This document shows positions 45,626-57,381 of a DNA stretch of 64,000 nt, one piece after another. Within the stretch, counting starts at the first letter, position 1. Each line of letters starts with the position of its first letter. This DNA is from Ilex aquifolium (Eukaryota > Streptophyta > Magnoliopsida > Aquifoliales > Aquifoliaceae), in the NCBI GenBank assembly GCA_951799425.1, contig OX637405.1, positions 16,713,089 through 16,777,088 of the forward strand. The letters run 5' to 3'. The notes below the pieces were generated by a model. The model made no database searches, was not told the DNA's origin, and saw nothing but the letters and a program-made list of their open reading frames with translations. The position numbers and the translations under genes are program-made.

Positions 45626-45790
45626 ACCTTATTGCAAAGCACCTTCTCTTTAGTGTCAAGAATCCTAACCGCCTGCTCTTCATAAGTTACTCCTTGAATT
45701 TCAATTCCTTCCAAGTCGACCAAATCTAATGCATTGGGTTCACACTTATCTTGCATTTGACACGTGAAACACATCATGTACTCCTGCTAA
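45553..45790 (-). pseudogene. Chromodomain end of a Ty3/gypsy Pol (F family)
   Basis: Minus frame reads VTYEEQAVRILDTKEKVLCN and KVKSTLEVHK, matching the YEE.PV.ILDR.EKVLRNK start of chromovirus chromodomains, but the aromatic VLWRNH and EATWE part is lost. Upstream it is cut near 45790. Only about 60 codons of Pol survive. It places the F family among chromodomain-bearing elements (Tekay/Del or a relative). Confidence 0.65.
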
Positions 45791-45799
45791 CTGAGCTGG

Positions 45800-47440
45800 A
45801 AAATTTAGTTGATATGCTGCCTTTCCCACAGCTCGAATATTTTACTTGTTTTTGTGGTGAAAATTGGGAGAAATGCTTTCAAATTCACAATTAATGGATA
45901 TTCGTGTGATTGTAGGTAAATAGCAGGTAAGGTCGTGTATAAAGCCTCCCACCAAGTGCTCAAAGTCAATGGGGAAGAAGGGATCGCTTAACGGATGACT
46001 CGGGACCTCAAGGAACCAAGAAAATCCCAAAGCAGGACAAAACCTACCGGTAGAAGGCAACCAAACCCAACCGGTAGAAGTAATTCAAAACCTACCAGTA
46101 GAAAATGCTACTTGAAATCTTCTACCTCTGTCAGGCAAAAACCTACCAATAGAAAATCTTACTTGAAAAAACCTACTGATAGGTTTTCTTACGTTCTACC
46201 GGTAGGTTTTGCTCAGATCTGCCAGACACCTACTCACACGACTCCACCTACTCCGGGGGCCCACCTCTTGTCCTCTAAGCCATACCCTGACATATTTGAC
46301 ACCCCATGATGCTCTCCTAACCCCTAAAGTCAGATTTGAAGTAAGAGAGAGGGGACAAGCAAGAGAGAGAAGATGAGTGGTTGGTAAAGCATGGGAAGAC
46401 CATGCTTGGACTGAACTTGCTTGTGGAAGTGTCCAACCTCTATCCAATCATTCCAATTCAGTTCACACATGCCAAGGGAGAGAGGATGGACCAATTTTGG
46501 GGAGTCTTACACCTTTATTCAGTTTTTACATGCTTTTAGAAAGAGAAGCTCCAAGGTAGAAGATGAAGTTTTTGAGAGAGAAAGTTGGGTTTTCACACTT
46601 CCTTCACCATTTTCATTGTAGTAAGCTTTATTCTACTTGTAATCTTTCCCTCTTACACTTTAATCTCTTTTATTCAAGTTGTAATCAATCTTAATTAAGT
46701 GTTTTGCACTTTCATTTCTACATTTGGGTGTTTTCTCTTCAAACTTTGTATGTTGGGTATAAATGACGTTGCTCTTGTAGTTTAAACATTTTCTTGCATA
46801 AATACAAGTTCCATGTTCCATTGCACTACCATGTTTCTTTACATTATGGTTGTTCTTGCTTTTACTATGAGTAGCTAGACTTTTAGTTGGCTAATCCAAG
46901 GGGAATTTTCTCTTGGGTATGTGAAATCGACTCTCTTTCATTCTTCCTCATAGTGAAAAGTGTTTGGTTTGACTAGGTTAAGTGTGGACATGGTTGTGGA
47001 CTCTTGATACACGGTACACTGGTCATGGGGTATGCTTTTGTCCAACACAACCACATTAGTCCCTCACTTCCTACGAATCAATCAAACACCGAGACACTAT
47101 TGGTTGAATGAATTGAGTTGATTTGGCATTCCTATTGGAATGACCTCTATGGATTAGCCAATCGTGCTTTCTTGCATTTTTACCAAAACACAACTCACCA
47201 AAACACAATTCACAAGATTTTCCAATTTTTATTTCTTTACAAATCATCCTTCAAAAACATTTGACCTTTCCTTCCCTGAGGAGACGATCTTGGAATACCC
47301 ATTCCAAGTAAAACATGACATTACAAGTCTCTCTATGCTTAGGGAGCACTTTTGCACACACACACACACTTTTTATCACACACACGATTTTCCCCATTTC
47401 TTGCACGAACCCGAGGGAGAGTGACACTCACCAACTCGTA
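45800..47440 (+). repeat. Left arm of a 3.3 kb inverted repeat: Athila/Tat-like LTR, plus orientation
   Basis: Matches 47490-49128 in inverse order along the whole length, estimated at about 80% by eye. Paired landmarks include TCAATGGGGAAGAAG (45968/48950), GCATGGGAAGACCATGCTT (46389/48525), GTTTGGTTTGACTAG (46957/47945), CACTTCCTACGAATCAATCAA (47067/47840) and TTTTACTTGGAAT/ATTCCAAGTAAAA (47304/47617). It has the same layout as the element D LTR but no primer-binding site. Confidence 0.8.
46040..46210. repeat. CTACCGGTAG array, left arm
   Basis: Seven units; perfect CCTACCGGTAG at both ends, with CCAG, CCAA and CTGA variants between them. Confidence 0.85.
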
Positions 47441-47489
47441 TAAGCCATATACACACAATCCAGGCTCATGTTTGGAGATTATGGAAAAC

Positions 47490-49128
47490 GATCAAGCACA
47501 CTCTCCCTCGAGTTCAATGCAAGAAGTGGGAAAAATGTGTGTGGATGAACAAAAATGTGCGTGTGTGCAAAAGTGCTCTCCAAGCGTAGAGAGACTTGCA
47601 ATGTCGTGTTTTACTTGGAATGAGTATTCCAAGGTCATCTCCTAATGGAAGGCGAGGTCAGGTGTTTGAAGAGTGATTTGTGAAAAAATGAAAATTGGAA
47701 AATCTTGTGATTTGAAGTTTGGTGGGTAGTGAGTTAAGAAATATGCAAGAAAGCAAGGTTGCCTAAACCGTAGAGGTCATTCAATGGGAATGTCAAATTG
47801 GCTCAATTCATTCAACCAATGGTGTCTCAATATTTGATTGATTCGTAGGAAGTGAGGGACTAGTGTATTTTTGTTGGGCAAAAGCATACCCCGTGACAAG
47901 TCTACGGTGTATTTAAAGTCAAAAACTACGTCCGCACTCAATCTAGTCAAACCAAACACTTTACACTATGAGGAAGAATGGAAGAGAGTTGATTTCACAA
48001 ACCCAAGAGGAAATCCCTCTTGGATTAGCCAACTAAAAGTATAGCTATGTATGATAAACGCAAGAACAAAAATGAAGTAGAGAAAAATGGTAGTGAAATC
48101 AAGCATGGACTTGTATTAATGTAAGAGAAGGTTTAAACTACAAAGGAAAAACCATTCATACCCAAAATGTAAAGTTTAATGGAAATAGAACCCAAATGTA
48201 GAAATGAACAACAAGAAAACTTAACTAAACTTAGTTACAACTTGATTAAAAGAGATTAAAGTGCAAAAGGGAAAGATTACAAGTAAAATGGAGCTTACTA
48301 CAATGAAAATGGTGAAGAAAAATGTAAAACCCAGCTTTCTCTCTCTAGAACTTCATCTTCTACCTTGGACCTTCTCTCTCTAAAAGTATGATAATCTAAA
48401 AATGTGTGTAGGAACTCTCCTATTTTCATCCATACTCCTCTCTCATAGCATGAGTGGCTGACATGGAGTGATCGGAGAGGTTGTCCACAAAAGCAAGCAA
48501 AATCAGTCAAAGCATGGTCCTCCCATGCTTTTCCAACCACTCCCCCACTCCATCATGCTTCAACTCTAAATGTAGGGTTTAGGAAATCATCATGGCGTGT
48601 TAGAGATGTTAGAGCATGGGTTAGATGACAAAAGGTTGGCTCCCGTAGTTGGTGGAGTCGTTCGGAAAAGTGTTTGGGTTTTATGGGCATCATCTACTGG
48701 TAGCTCATAGGTGACCTAGGGTTTTATGGGCATTTCTAGTAGGGTATGTTACTGGTATGTCTTGTAGAGAGGCACTGAAGCTGCTTTCTAGTAGACTATT
48801 TTACCTCTCAATTCTTCTACCGGTAGGTCTTGCATGTCTTCTACCAGTAGCTCATTCATGTATTCTACCGGTAGCTCATACCCTTGTCTTGGAATTCTTG
48901 ATTCCTTGAGCTCCAGAGCCATCCGTCATGAGGTATTTTCTTCCCCATTGACCTCGATCACTTGAAGGGGTGGTTATTACATGCCTTTTCCATCCTATCA
49001 CTTGCAATCAAACAATTCTCCATTAATTATTAATTTGAATCCATTTCCCTCAAAAATTCATTACAAAACAAGTTAAATTGGATGCAATTGAGATGCTTAA
49101 CATGCAAAGTTTCACACTCATCACACCC
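47490..49128 (-). repeat. Right arm of the inverted repeat: Athila/Tat-like LTR, minus orientation
   Basis: On minus it starts TGTGATGAGTGTGAAAC next to a purine tract CAAGTTGGGGG (49129-49139), so it is the 3' LTR of the element whose interior lies above (G). It ends near 47490 opposite the left arm; about 50 bp of unrelated sequence separates the arms. The last roughly 100 bp before a primer-binding site, present in D, are missing from both arms. Confidence 0.75.
48680..48885. repeat. CTACCGGTAG array, right arm
   Basis: Units CTACTGGTAG, TTACTGGTATG, CTAGTAGAC, CTACCGGTAG, CTACCAGTAG and CTACCGGTAG. Count and spacing differ from the left arm although the surrounding arms align. Confidence 0.85.
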
Positions 49129-49408
49129 CCAACTTGAGCTTTGCTAGTCCCTCGTAAACCTTATTTCAAAATTATTCTACACGTACAATAATTCCATTAA
49201 TGTTAAGCAATTCATGGATCAACAAGATACTCAAATCATATTGCAATTATGTAAATGAACTTGGGGCACAATGAAACAAAAAGTAAGGTTCCTTCACTCA
49301 TAAATGTGTGAGATTCAGTACATAGAACTCAAGACAAAACGACATGTGTTCCCAAGGACTCTTCTACTTGCAATATATACAACCAACAAAAACAAGATTA
49401 GAATCTCT

Positions 49409-50582
49409 CTAATCCTCCTCCTCCTCGTCATCATCATCATTATCCTCATCCTCATCGTCCTCCTCCTCATCGGACTCACCCACCTCTACAACAGTCGAGC
49501 CGGTGGGAGCAGCTGCCTGGAGGTCAGCACAAGTCCCCAAAGCTGATGATGGGTACTCTGGTGCGGTGGACGGTGGTGTCATCTCAGGGAGAGGCTCTCT
49601 TGGGAAATTCCTCTGAAAGATCTTGGTGACAACCTCCCCTCGACCGCGTCATGGCCTTGAGAGACTGTCAAAGGTGGGGCAGCAGTGGATGGCCTGGCTG
49701 TGGATGGTCCAGCTGTAGGTGGCTCGGCCCTAGATGACCTAGCACTCTCTTCTTTCTGTGCGGACCCTCCTATCATGGATGTCCTCTTCATGCTGCTCGG
49801 CTTGCCTATTGGGCCGAACTTAGGTGGGAGTGTCACGTCAATGGGAATGCCCTTAACGTTGTTCTGCTGGCAAATCTTTGTGACAAGGTAGGCGTAGGGA
49901 AGTTTTGCCCTCGTCTTAGTAGCCTGGGCGTAGACCTTCATCACATCCCAGATCATCAAGGCTACGTCCATCTTGATGTCAGCCATGAACCCATAGAGGA
50001 GGGCTAGTTTCTCCTCCCTCGGTGTCTTCTCCACACCCCAAGGCAAGAGGTTGAAATGAAGTAACTTATTCATCACCCCATAGGAATGCTTGAGTGCCCC
50101 AACCTGAATTTTCCCATTGAACTGCGCCAGGCCCTCATACATCAGGCTTGCATATTCTTGGAGTGATTTCCTCCCTGGGGTGTTATAGGGAAAGACAGGG
50201 GTGTTGGCAGTAGGCCTTTGATACTGTAATGCCTTAGCGATGACTATCGGGGTGACGTCAATCACCTTCCCGCTCATATTCGTCTTCAATAGACACAAAT
50301 CCTTATCCACCCCCAACCTTTGATAAAATTCCCTACAAATGGGAAGCACATACCCCTCCATCGCCTGGAACCAACAATGTAGGCCATGACCCTCAATCGC
50401 TCGGACCACATCATCGTGTGGCCCGAGGATGGGCCTATCCACTTGCTGCTCGCATGTCACATTCTTGGCTTTAATACTCTCCGTGCGAGGGTCATTCCTT
50501 AGCCCGACTCCTCAGCCCTCTTGCGAGACCTGGTTCCTGGTTGAGGTGGTGAGAAAGAGCCCGTTTGTTTAGTGCGGGCAAT
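49409..50582 (-). pseudogene. G: PF20167-type 'putative plant transposon' protein with acidic tail, frameshifted
   Basis: An extra ORF of an Athila/Tat-like element, between an internal promoter-like region and the 3' LTR. The main open frame (50460-49579) has CWFQAMEGYVLPICREFYQR, MSGKVIDVTPIVIAKALQYQ and PYAYLVTKICQQNNVKGI; the REFY motif followed by a predicted helical domain is typical of PF20167. Upstream, after a +1 shift near 50505, the N-terminus reads ARTKQTGSFSPPQPGTRSRK with ATT where ATG is expected (50580-50582). Downstream, after a shift near 49640, the frame closes with about 20 Asp/Glu residues and a TAG at 49409-49411. The protein's role is unknown; it is neither an RT nor a recognised transposase. 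Two shifts and loss of the ATG make this copy inactive. Confidence 0.6.
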
Positions 50583-51254
50583 CAAAATCAAGAATGCCCC
50601 TAGGCCAAAGAATGGTAACTACCAACCCCAAAACAACTCGAAAACATCGAAATATGAAGGTGGAGACTTGACCATTCTAACCATTGTGCAAAAACCCGAG
50701 CTTTGATCGGAAATCACGGCTCTTGGTGGAATTGGTGATACTGTATGGAGAAAAGAGGGTTTTTTGGGGAAAAGAAGTTAAGGAAGTGAAGAGGAATCAC
50801 AGGGAATCAAGAACCTGAGGGGGAAAATTGATGGATTTGAAGGATGCCTAGGGTTTCTTTGAATGTTTGGAGGGTTTTGAGAGAGGAGAGAGTGTTATTG
50901 AGAGGGAGATCAATGAAGGAGATGAAGGGTTTTTCCAAAAAAATTGGGTTTAAAACCCTTGTTTTTGGGATTCTGGGCACGAGCTACCGGTAGCTCGTGA
51001 GTTTTCTACCGATAACTAACGCTTCTGGAAAACTTCTACTAGTATCTTGTCAATCTTCTATCGGTAGATTACCCTTCTAGAAAAGTACTACCGATAGGTA
51101 ATGCCTCTTCTACCGGTAGCCTCCCCTTCTGCTGTTCCAGCCATTTTGCCATGAGCTACAGGTAGGTCATGAGTCTTCTACCGGTAGCTAGCTCAACGTT
51201 TTTGTAAAAATTAAAATTTCCTATTTTCTCATCCTCACTCCTGTTGTCCGAATT
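50583..51254 (-). promoter_or_regulatory. Promoter/leader-like region upstream of the PF20167-type ORF
   Basis: On minus: the CTACCGGTAG array (51195-50970), then TTTTAAACCC, then a CT-rich leader (CATCTCCTTCATTGATCTCC, ACTCTCTCCTCTCTC) typical of plant 5' UTRs, then the ORF. An own promoter for the ORF is inference. Confidence 0.4.
50970..51195. repeat. CTACCGGTAG array upstream of the PF20167-type ORF
   Basis: Nine units, four perfect. Variants CCGA, CTAG, TCGG and ACAGG; all but the last are transitions of CCGG. Confidence 0.85.
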
Positions 51255-52589
51255 TGATATTGAAAATTTACGTGCAAGTATACACGATCAACAAGTAATA
51301 AAGTGATAAGTAGAGTATCGTTCCCACGGAGAATTATTACCAATAATTTCCAAGTACTAACTTTATATCAATTCAATTTTATTTAAACAATTGAACTATG
51401 AAATAACTAGTTTAAAACTAAATCTAAAATTAATAATCAAGGATTGAATTTAACGGATTAAAGAATTTAAGATTACAACTTCCCCTAATGCTTCGTATAA
51501 ATCTTTCCACTCTCTTTCCAGTTAATTGATCAAAATAAGTTGATAACTGAGACTTCAAAATTATTTATCAAACCTCTTCCGATAGTAAGATAAACATATC
51601 TCTCCCAATTAAATTACTATATTCCTATGCAAAATAAGTTGGAATAGATTCATTAAATTCAAACTCTCATAAAAGTTACACACGGCATATAGGTATATTC
51701 CTATCCTATGCACAAACTCAACTATTCAATCCTAAGAAGAATCAACCCGACGCATGTCATCATATTCCGATCTAAACCTAGAATTCATCTCCCAATTTCA
51801 TCTAGGTTATCGAATTGATTGATGGCCAAACAATAATATATTAAGCCCAAAATATGACAAACGACAAACAACTCATGTATGATCAATAGAACTATAATCG
51901 AGAGTAGATCAAATTAACTAGACATTAGGTTCGTTGCAATCTTAATAAGAATTTAGTTCATAATGTAATTGAAAAACATCATCTTCAAATTAAACAACAT
52001 CTAAAAAAATCAAGAACTAAAAGTAAGAGAAAAGGAATGAAAACTTAGTTGCAATCTTCAATCTCCCTCTAGCCTTCAATCCCGATTTTCTTCGCATCGC
52101 CTCCTTCGATTCTTGCCTTCAATTTTCTATCAATCCTTGGTCTTCTTCTTCTTGTTTTCAGCCCCCAAAATCATTCTATGTCTTTCCAACTCAAACCCTA
52201 GCATATATGTAGTATTAGGGTTCAATTTCGAGTCAAAACAAGTCAGAATTCGCGTCCAAAGCCAACTCAAGCGCCTAGGCGCTGGAAAGGCGCTAGAAAG
52301 GCGCTGCATGGGCAGTATGTGGGCGCCCATACGCTGAAAAGGCACTGGAAAGGCGCTGCCCCCTTTTATGGCTAAAGCCTCCCTTGTTGTTTAGCCTTCA
52401 AAAATCCAACATTTAGGCTCCAAATTACCTTGTTTCCTTCCAAATGATCTTGTTTGCTTCCAAATGATGATTCCTACCAAGTAACATCAAAACACACAAA
52501 ATAAATAAAAAAGAACATAAAATAATTGAAAACTTGCAAATTCCTCACGCCGAAAGTACTCAATTCGTAGGTATAAAACCCACTCATCA
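51255..52589 (-). repeat. H: 3' LTR of an Athila/Tat-like element
   Basis: 1335 bp. On minus it starts TGATGAGTGGGTTTTATACC after the purine-rich AACTTGGAGTGGGAG (52590-52604) and ends CAATATCA. The CGATCAACAAGTAATAAAG and ATCGTTCCCACGGAG segment near the U5 end resembles that of element C. GGCGC array at 52262-52365; TATA-like CATATATGC near 52205. No primer-binding site below 51255, as expected for a 3' LTR. Its insertion separates G from whatever lay upstream. Confidence 0.65.
52262..52365. repeat. GGCGC dyad array in the H LTR
   Basis: Units AGCGCCTAGGCGCTGG, AAAGGCGCTAGAAAGGCGCTG, GGGCGCCCATACGCTG and AAAGGCACTGGAAAGGCGCTG: short inverted GCGC dyads in about 100 bp, just upstream (minus) of the TATA-like site. 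Confidence 0.75.
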
Positions 52590-54400
52590 ACTCCCACTCC
52601 AAGTTTATTCGACTCCAAAGCATTCTAATGACCTATTTCCTAACACAACTACCCAAAAACATGATCCATGCCAGTGAACCACGATGTATGATTTTGCCCA
52701 AATTTATTTACGAGATTGCGATGCGATTTGAGTCTTGATGCGTTCAAAACACATGTCATGGAATTCTAAATTATACAAAATGAATGCCCATCAATTAAAG
52801 CACAACATAAAGTAAAGGGTATTCCAAATTCTTCCCCATATCTTAAATTTGAGACATATTTCCTTATCCTACTAGCTCTGGGTTGTCAAAAACGACTTTC
52901 TCCAAACACTCGAACTCATCACACATCAATTTCATCATAGATTTAAATGCTAGTCTATAGCATACACCTACACATTTCCTTTCAAAACTCGTGTGTGTGA
53001 AATGAATATGCAATTTAAACCTTTACTCAATAGAATCCACATTCATTTGGCTATCCAAATTCAGCTTTGATGCAATAGTTCAATGATTATACTGGCATGC
53101 TCTTAATGTGTATATGTGAGATGGAATCTTGTGCAAAAACCGAAATATACTCATATATAATCCAAAAAAAAATAACGTGCATGCATAACAATTGAAACAA
53201 CCTTGGCATAATCTCATGAATGGAATGTTAGGGCACTAGATAACAAAACCAACTTTTCTATTCATTTAAAGTGTTCTCTTGCCATGCTTTCTCTTGATCA
53301 TTTAGGGATTTCATGGGTTGTAATGAGGCCTTGGGGTGATATTTGGGTTGAGTGAAATGATGGGCAGAGGAAGACAAAAGGGTTATTCTGAAGACATGAC
53401 TTTTATTATAAAAAATCTCATTTTTATGGGATTTTTAGCTTTACACCGTCACATCAACTTTTATGTCTCTTTTTTCTTTTCTCCTCAACATTTTTCTTCT
53501 TCTTTTTTTTTTTTCATTTTTTTTCTTTTCAACCCCTTTTTCTCCCTTTTCTTGGATTTTTTTTCTTCTTTTTTCATTCAATGCTATTCATCTCTTTTGG
53601 GTTTCCTCACCACATTTCCCTTTCTTCATGATTAATCATTGTTAGTCTTGGAAAAACTAAGGTGTGGTAATTGTAATCATTTTGCACTGGCTTGGTAAAA
53701 GTTGTGACATGAAAACGAATTTTCAATTAAGGCTCAATCACGGCAATAGGGATAAATTTTCACAAGAAAATGTTAAGGCTCAACGCAATTCAAAGATGAC
53801 CTAAGATCATCTCTAGATAAGCATGGGGAGGTATATTGGCATTTTAAGATAAAGTCAATCAACTATCCATATGCACTCTAACCAAAACAAGCATAATGAG
53901 ATTATTGAACATATTTGAATTTAAAAAATTGTTCCTTTGAGTAAATGTAAGTTCCCTCCAACAAAGCTTGGCACTAAAGCTCGCATGCATACTTACTTCA
54001 TCTCCACTATATATGTCAAGCTCTAAAATGTGGATCCACTCGATAAATTGCCGAAATTAAACATTCAAGGTGCATTATGGTTGAGTTCGAATGAAAATAC
54101 GTATGTGATACTCAGGCATATGATAAACTTTTATGAATATCAAGCAATTACAGATCCCATAACCATTTGAATAGGGGAATATGGTTCAATATTCAGATAT
54201 GTTCCACAAAAAATTTAAAAATTTTCAAAATTTTCCACATTTTTTCAACTATTCTATATAAAAATTGGTGTATCATGCAAATGGTACGCCTCACCCCCCA
54301 ACTTGAACTATGCATTTTCCTCAATGCAACAAAAAGACATGCAATGAGATAATGAAATTTAAAAGACAAGAAGAGTAAGAGAACACCTCGCAATGAGCTT
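52590..54400 (-). other. Non-coding interior of element H
   Basis: No conserved protein. Long T/C runs at 53470-53580. A second purine-tract-like AAGTTGGGGGGTGAGG (minus, near 54290) resembles 49130, as in the untranslated zone before the 3' LTR of Athila/Tat elements. Coding part not found. Confidence 0.45.
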
Positions 54401-55211
54401 TAACAAAAACACCACTATCTACACACATAAAGAAAGAACACTATGTACAGATGAAAGTAAGTAAACAATTTAACTTGTAAGGTAAAGGACAAATGAAAAC
54501 AACTGTACACTAATATCTACTTGAACAGTTATGCCTCAACAACATCCGGATAGATCGGATCTATCGACTCCTTGAACTTATACTAAAACTCAATTCTAAC
54601 ACAACCCAATCATTACCCATACTACAAGAATGCATCTAAAAGTTGAAAAATACATTAATTTACAAGAACTCATTTACCTTTGTTGTGGCTCGATTCCTCA
54701 AACTCAACCTCAAGAACCTACGGTTCTTTAACTCCTCAATTCAAAACCATCACTCAATATCTTACACACAAGCAAAGATTATGCAAGCTATAAAGAAGAA
54801 ATCACACACAAAATCTTGGAATCAAGAAGTTTATGGCTTATTCCAAAACCCACCAACTCTTTCCTTATCCATGAACCAGTTTATGCCAAAAGCCTCTTGT
54901 TATATCCCAAGCCTGAGAACCACCCTTGTGTGGGTGTCTCACCTGACTCATGCAATTACGCTTATTTACACTAACCTCCCCCTTGTTTCTCTTATTCTCA
55001 CATTATCACTTAATTTTTCTACCACGTATATATTCACGATGATATCTTTACATTTATACTTCAACCCCTAAAAATATTAAATGATAAACACTCCTTTCTT
55101 CCCACAATATTATTAACTATAATTTAACCTGTAAGTAATATCAATAAATAACCCTTCAGGCCCCAACACTGTATAAAATACCATAATATATATGTTCGGG
55201 GTCTCACACAT
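54401..55211 (-). repeat. Probable LTR of unknown family inside F gag
   Basis: On minus, F gag changes abruptly to TGTGTGAGACCCCGAACATA. The TG start, AT-rich U3 and a leader-like CATAAACTTCTTGATTCC further on suggest an LTR. Its lower edge and a target duplication could not be found. Confidence 0.35.
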
Positions 55212-55465
55212 AGGAGTTGAGCTTCCATTAAAAGTAGGTGGTTGTTGCCTCAAAAACTCTCAAAGAACCACCATCCTTCAGTTCTCATTTTCGTTCACTA
55301 GCCCTAGAACCAACGGTTGATTAACCTCGTCGTGGTTGGAGTTATTTCTATTCTGGTTCTTACCAGAGTGGTCAGTTGCCCCAAGCACTGATACATGTTG
55401 TTCGTGGCATCTTGAGGTGGTGGTGGGGGTTTAGCTGGGCATCTACATCCTCGTCTGCTTTCCAT
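55212..55465 (-). pseudogene. Start of F-family Gag, truncated
   Basis: The ATG at 55465 opens MESRRGCRCPAKPPPPPQ, then QCLGQLTTLV. A TAG and a shift follow near 55320, then EFLRQQPPTFNGSSTP, the hallmark start of the chromovirus Gag capsid region. Cut at 55211. Confidence 0.65.
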
Positions 55466-55643
55466 TCTACATATCAAAGAATGATTTAGCTTCGTTTATA
55501 AAGCTATATAGAATCCAACTCACGCTAAACTCTTGAATCTATAATTCCCAAAAGATTCAACCCTAGAAATTTTCCCAACCTACACCTATGTGTCTAGTGA
55601 GTAATCCACAACTTATAGCTCCCATGTTAGATCTAATTCCTAA

Positions 55644-55655
55644 GATCTGATACCA
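55644..55655 (-). promoter_or_regulatory. Primer-binding site of element F
   Basis: TGGTATCAGATC on minus, 3 nt from the LTR; one change from the initiator-Met consensus. Confidence 0.8.
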
Positions 55656-55658
55656 CTT

Positions 55659-57381
55659 TGTAACACCCCAAAATCCACATTTTGCAAGCATTAAATATCT
55701 ATATAACATCCAACCATGAGAACATCAAAATAATCCTTAACTACTAGAAACCATCCTACAATAAAATCAATCCCAACCAAAAGATAATTAAAACCTCAAA
55801 GTTACATCCAAAACTTGAGTAGAAGTATTCAAACTAACTATTAACAGTATTATTCCAAAAACAATTATTCCATCAATTTGAATTCAGAAATTTAAACTAC
55901 AACCAAACATCACTAGGCATCCACTCTTGGATCCACATACCGATCTGCCTCAGTGTCCCAATCAACTTGCTCACCTAATGCGATGTCTTACTCAAACCTA
56001 AAGTTTGAAAAATAGATTTATTACGTAGGATAAGCAAAAAACTCAGTAGGAAAACCTTCTCAAGCCCAAACAAGGTTTCAAGACAATTAAAATGGGTAGG
56101 TCTCATTTGATACAGTAGCATATTATAATTTCAAAGTAAAACCAGGACAATTAATGAGATCTCAAGTATATGGTACAAAACAATAAAGTTTATAAAGAAG
56201 AAACAATAATTTTCAAAGCAATGTTTGATCACTGCAAGTATATCTCATTTACACAAGTAAACTTAGCATGAATACACTCATCGAGAATATCTTGGCCCAC
56301 ACCCACACACACAAAATTCTCATAAGGACACAATACTTCAGGAAGGTCATATACCGATATGCATTGGCAATGATGAATCCTCCTCAGGAATAGTATACTA
56401 GCCCCTTGCCTCGATCCCCCTGAGCGTATAGTGAAAATTCTTAAACCTCACAAGGAACCAAGAAAGTCCACTATGAGTGATAGGAACCTTCAAACCTATT
56501 AAAGTAAGAAACTCATCTATGCACTCTACAATACTCGATTGAAGGTAACCCATCTACATCACATCCACCAACACAAGAAATAATTTTCATAAAGTCCACA
56601 TAAAATCAAGAATCATAGTTTCACATTTGTCAAAATAGAAAAATTTCTAGAAAACATGCAAAAGATCCCCAAGAAACATCTTTAAATTGATGGTAATCAA
56701 GAACTAGGTTTTTTTTTTTTTGAAATCAAGAACATGGAATTTGTGAGGTAAAATATGTAATTCTTTCAAGAAATAGATCATATTCCCAAAAAGAGTACAA
56801 AAGCATTGTATATCTATCATATACAATCGATTAGGTAGCAAAAAATACGTAATAGTAATCTAATCCTAAATGAGTGAACTTCAGGAAGAATCCTACCTTT
56901 AATACATAGTTTGATGCAATGCCAGCATTTTGATTCGTTTTCTAGGCTTTAATCCTTAATCATCTAGCTTTTTCTCTTCCCTCTCACCCATTCTTGGCTT
57001 CCTAAGGTTCACAGCTTCTAAAAACTGACCTAAGAAATATCCTTAGGATATTTATAGAGTTAGAATCTGAATAGTCAACGCGAGCCTTATCACTGTAAAA
57101 ATTGCACTTGCATTCGAACGTGATTTGAGTTCGAATGTGCCATATTAGAACGTGAACTACTCCCAACACCTCTTGTTATATTAGTTTTCCTGTTAGACAC
57201 AAAACTTTAGGAGCTAAGCCTCGTTCAAACGTGACTTGCGCTTGAACATGACTTGTTCCCAGTATCTCGAGTTCTATTAGTTCTCTATTAGAACCCAAAC
57301 TACTGTGACTAGGTTGCGTTTGAACGTGATTGGCATTTGAACGTGACTTCAATTCCCGTCTGAACTTCCAATGCAGTTTTC
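55659..57381 (-). repeat. M1: 5' LTR of element F
   Basis: About 1.72 kb. On plus it opens TGTAACACCCC next to the primer-binding site and closes CAGTTTTCA. U3 (57380-57060) holds the TTCGAACGTGA array; TATA CTATAAATATCC (minus) at 57044-57055. P1, P2 and M2 are other copies. The outer edge is set by comparison with M2. Confidence 0.7.
57095..57370. repeat. TTCGAACGTGACTTG array in the M1 U3
   Basis: About eight units (ATTCGAACGTGATT, GTTCGAATGTGCC, GTTCAAACGTGACTT, TTTGAACGTGATT and so on) ending some 40 bp upstream of the TATA box on minus. Variants are CG-to-TG/CA changes of CGTTCGAACG. Confidence 0.75.

Noticed and set aside
46377..48540. Two similar ORFs (46377-46559 + and 48298-48540 -) starting MVGKAWEDHA
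   Set aside because: They are the same stretch of the two inverted LTR arms. The frames diverge and lie in LTR leader sequence, so they are not treated as genes.
50505..50582. A histone H3 gene fragment at the ARTKQT match
   Set aside because: Only six residues match; the next residues (GSFSPPQPG) are unrelated to H3, and the frame belongs to the transposon ORF.
53336..53645. Phenylalanine-rich ORF at the T-run
   Set aside because: Low-complexity TTTTC sequence in the non-coding interior of element H.
54643..55071. 142-residue plus-strand ORF
   Set aside because: Runs antisense through a probable LTR and AT-rich DNA with no recognisable motif.
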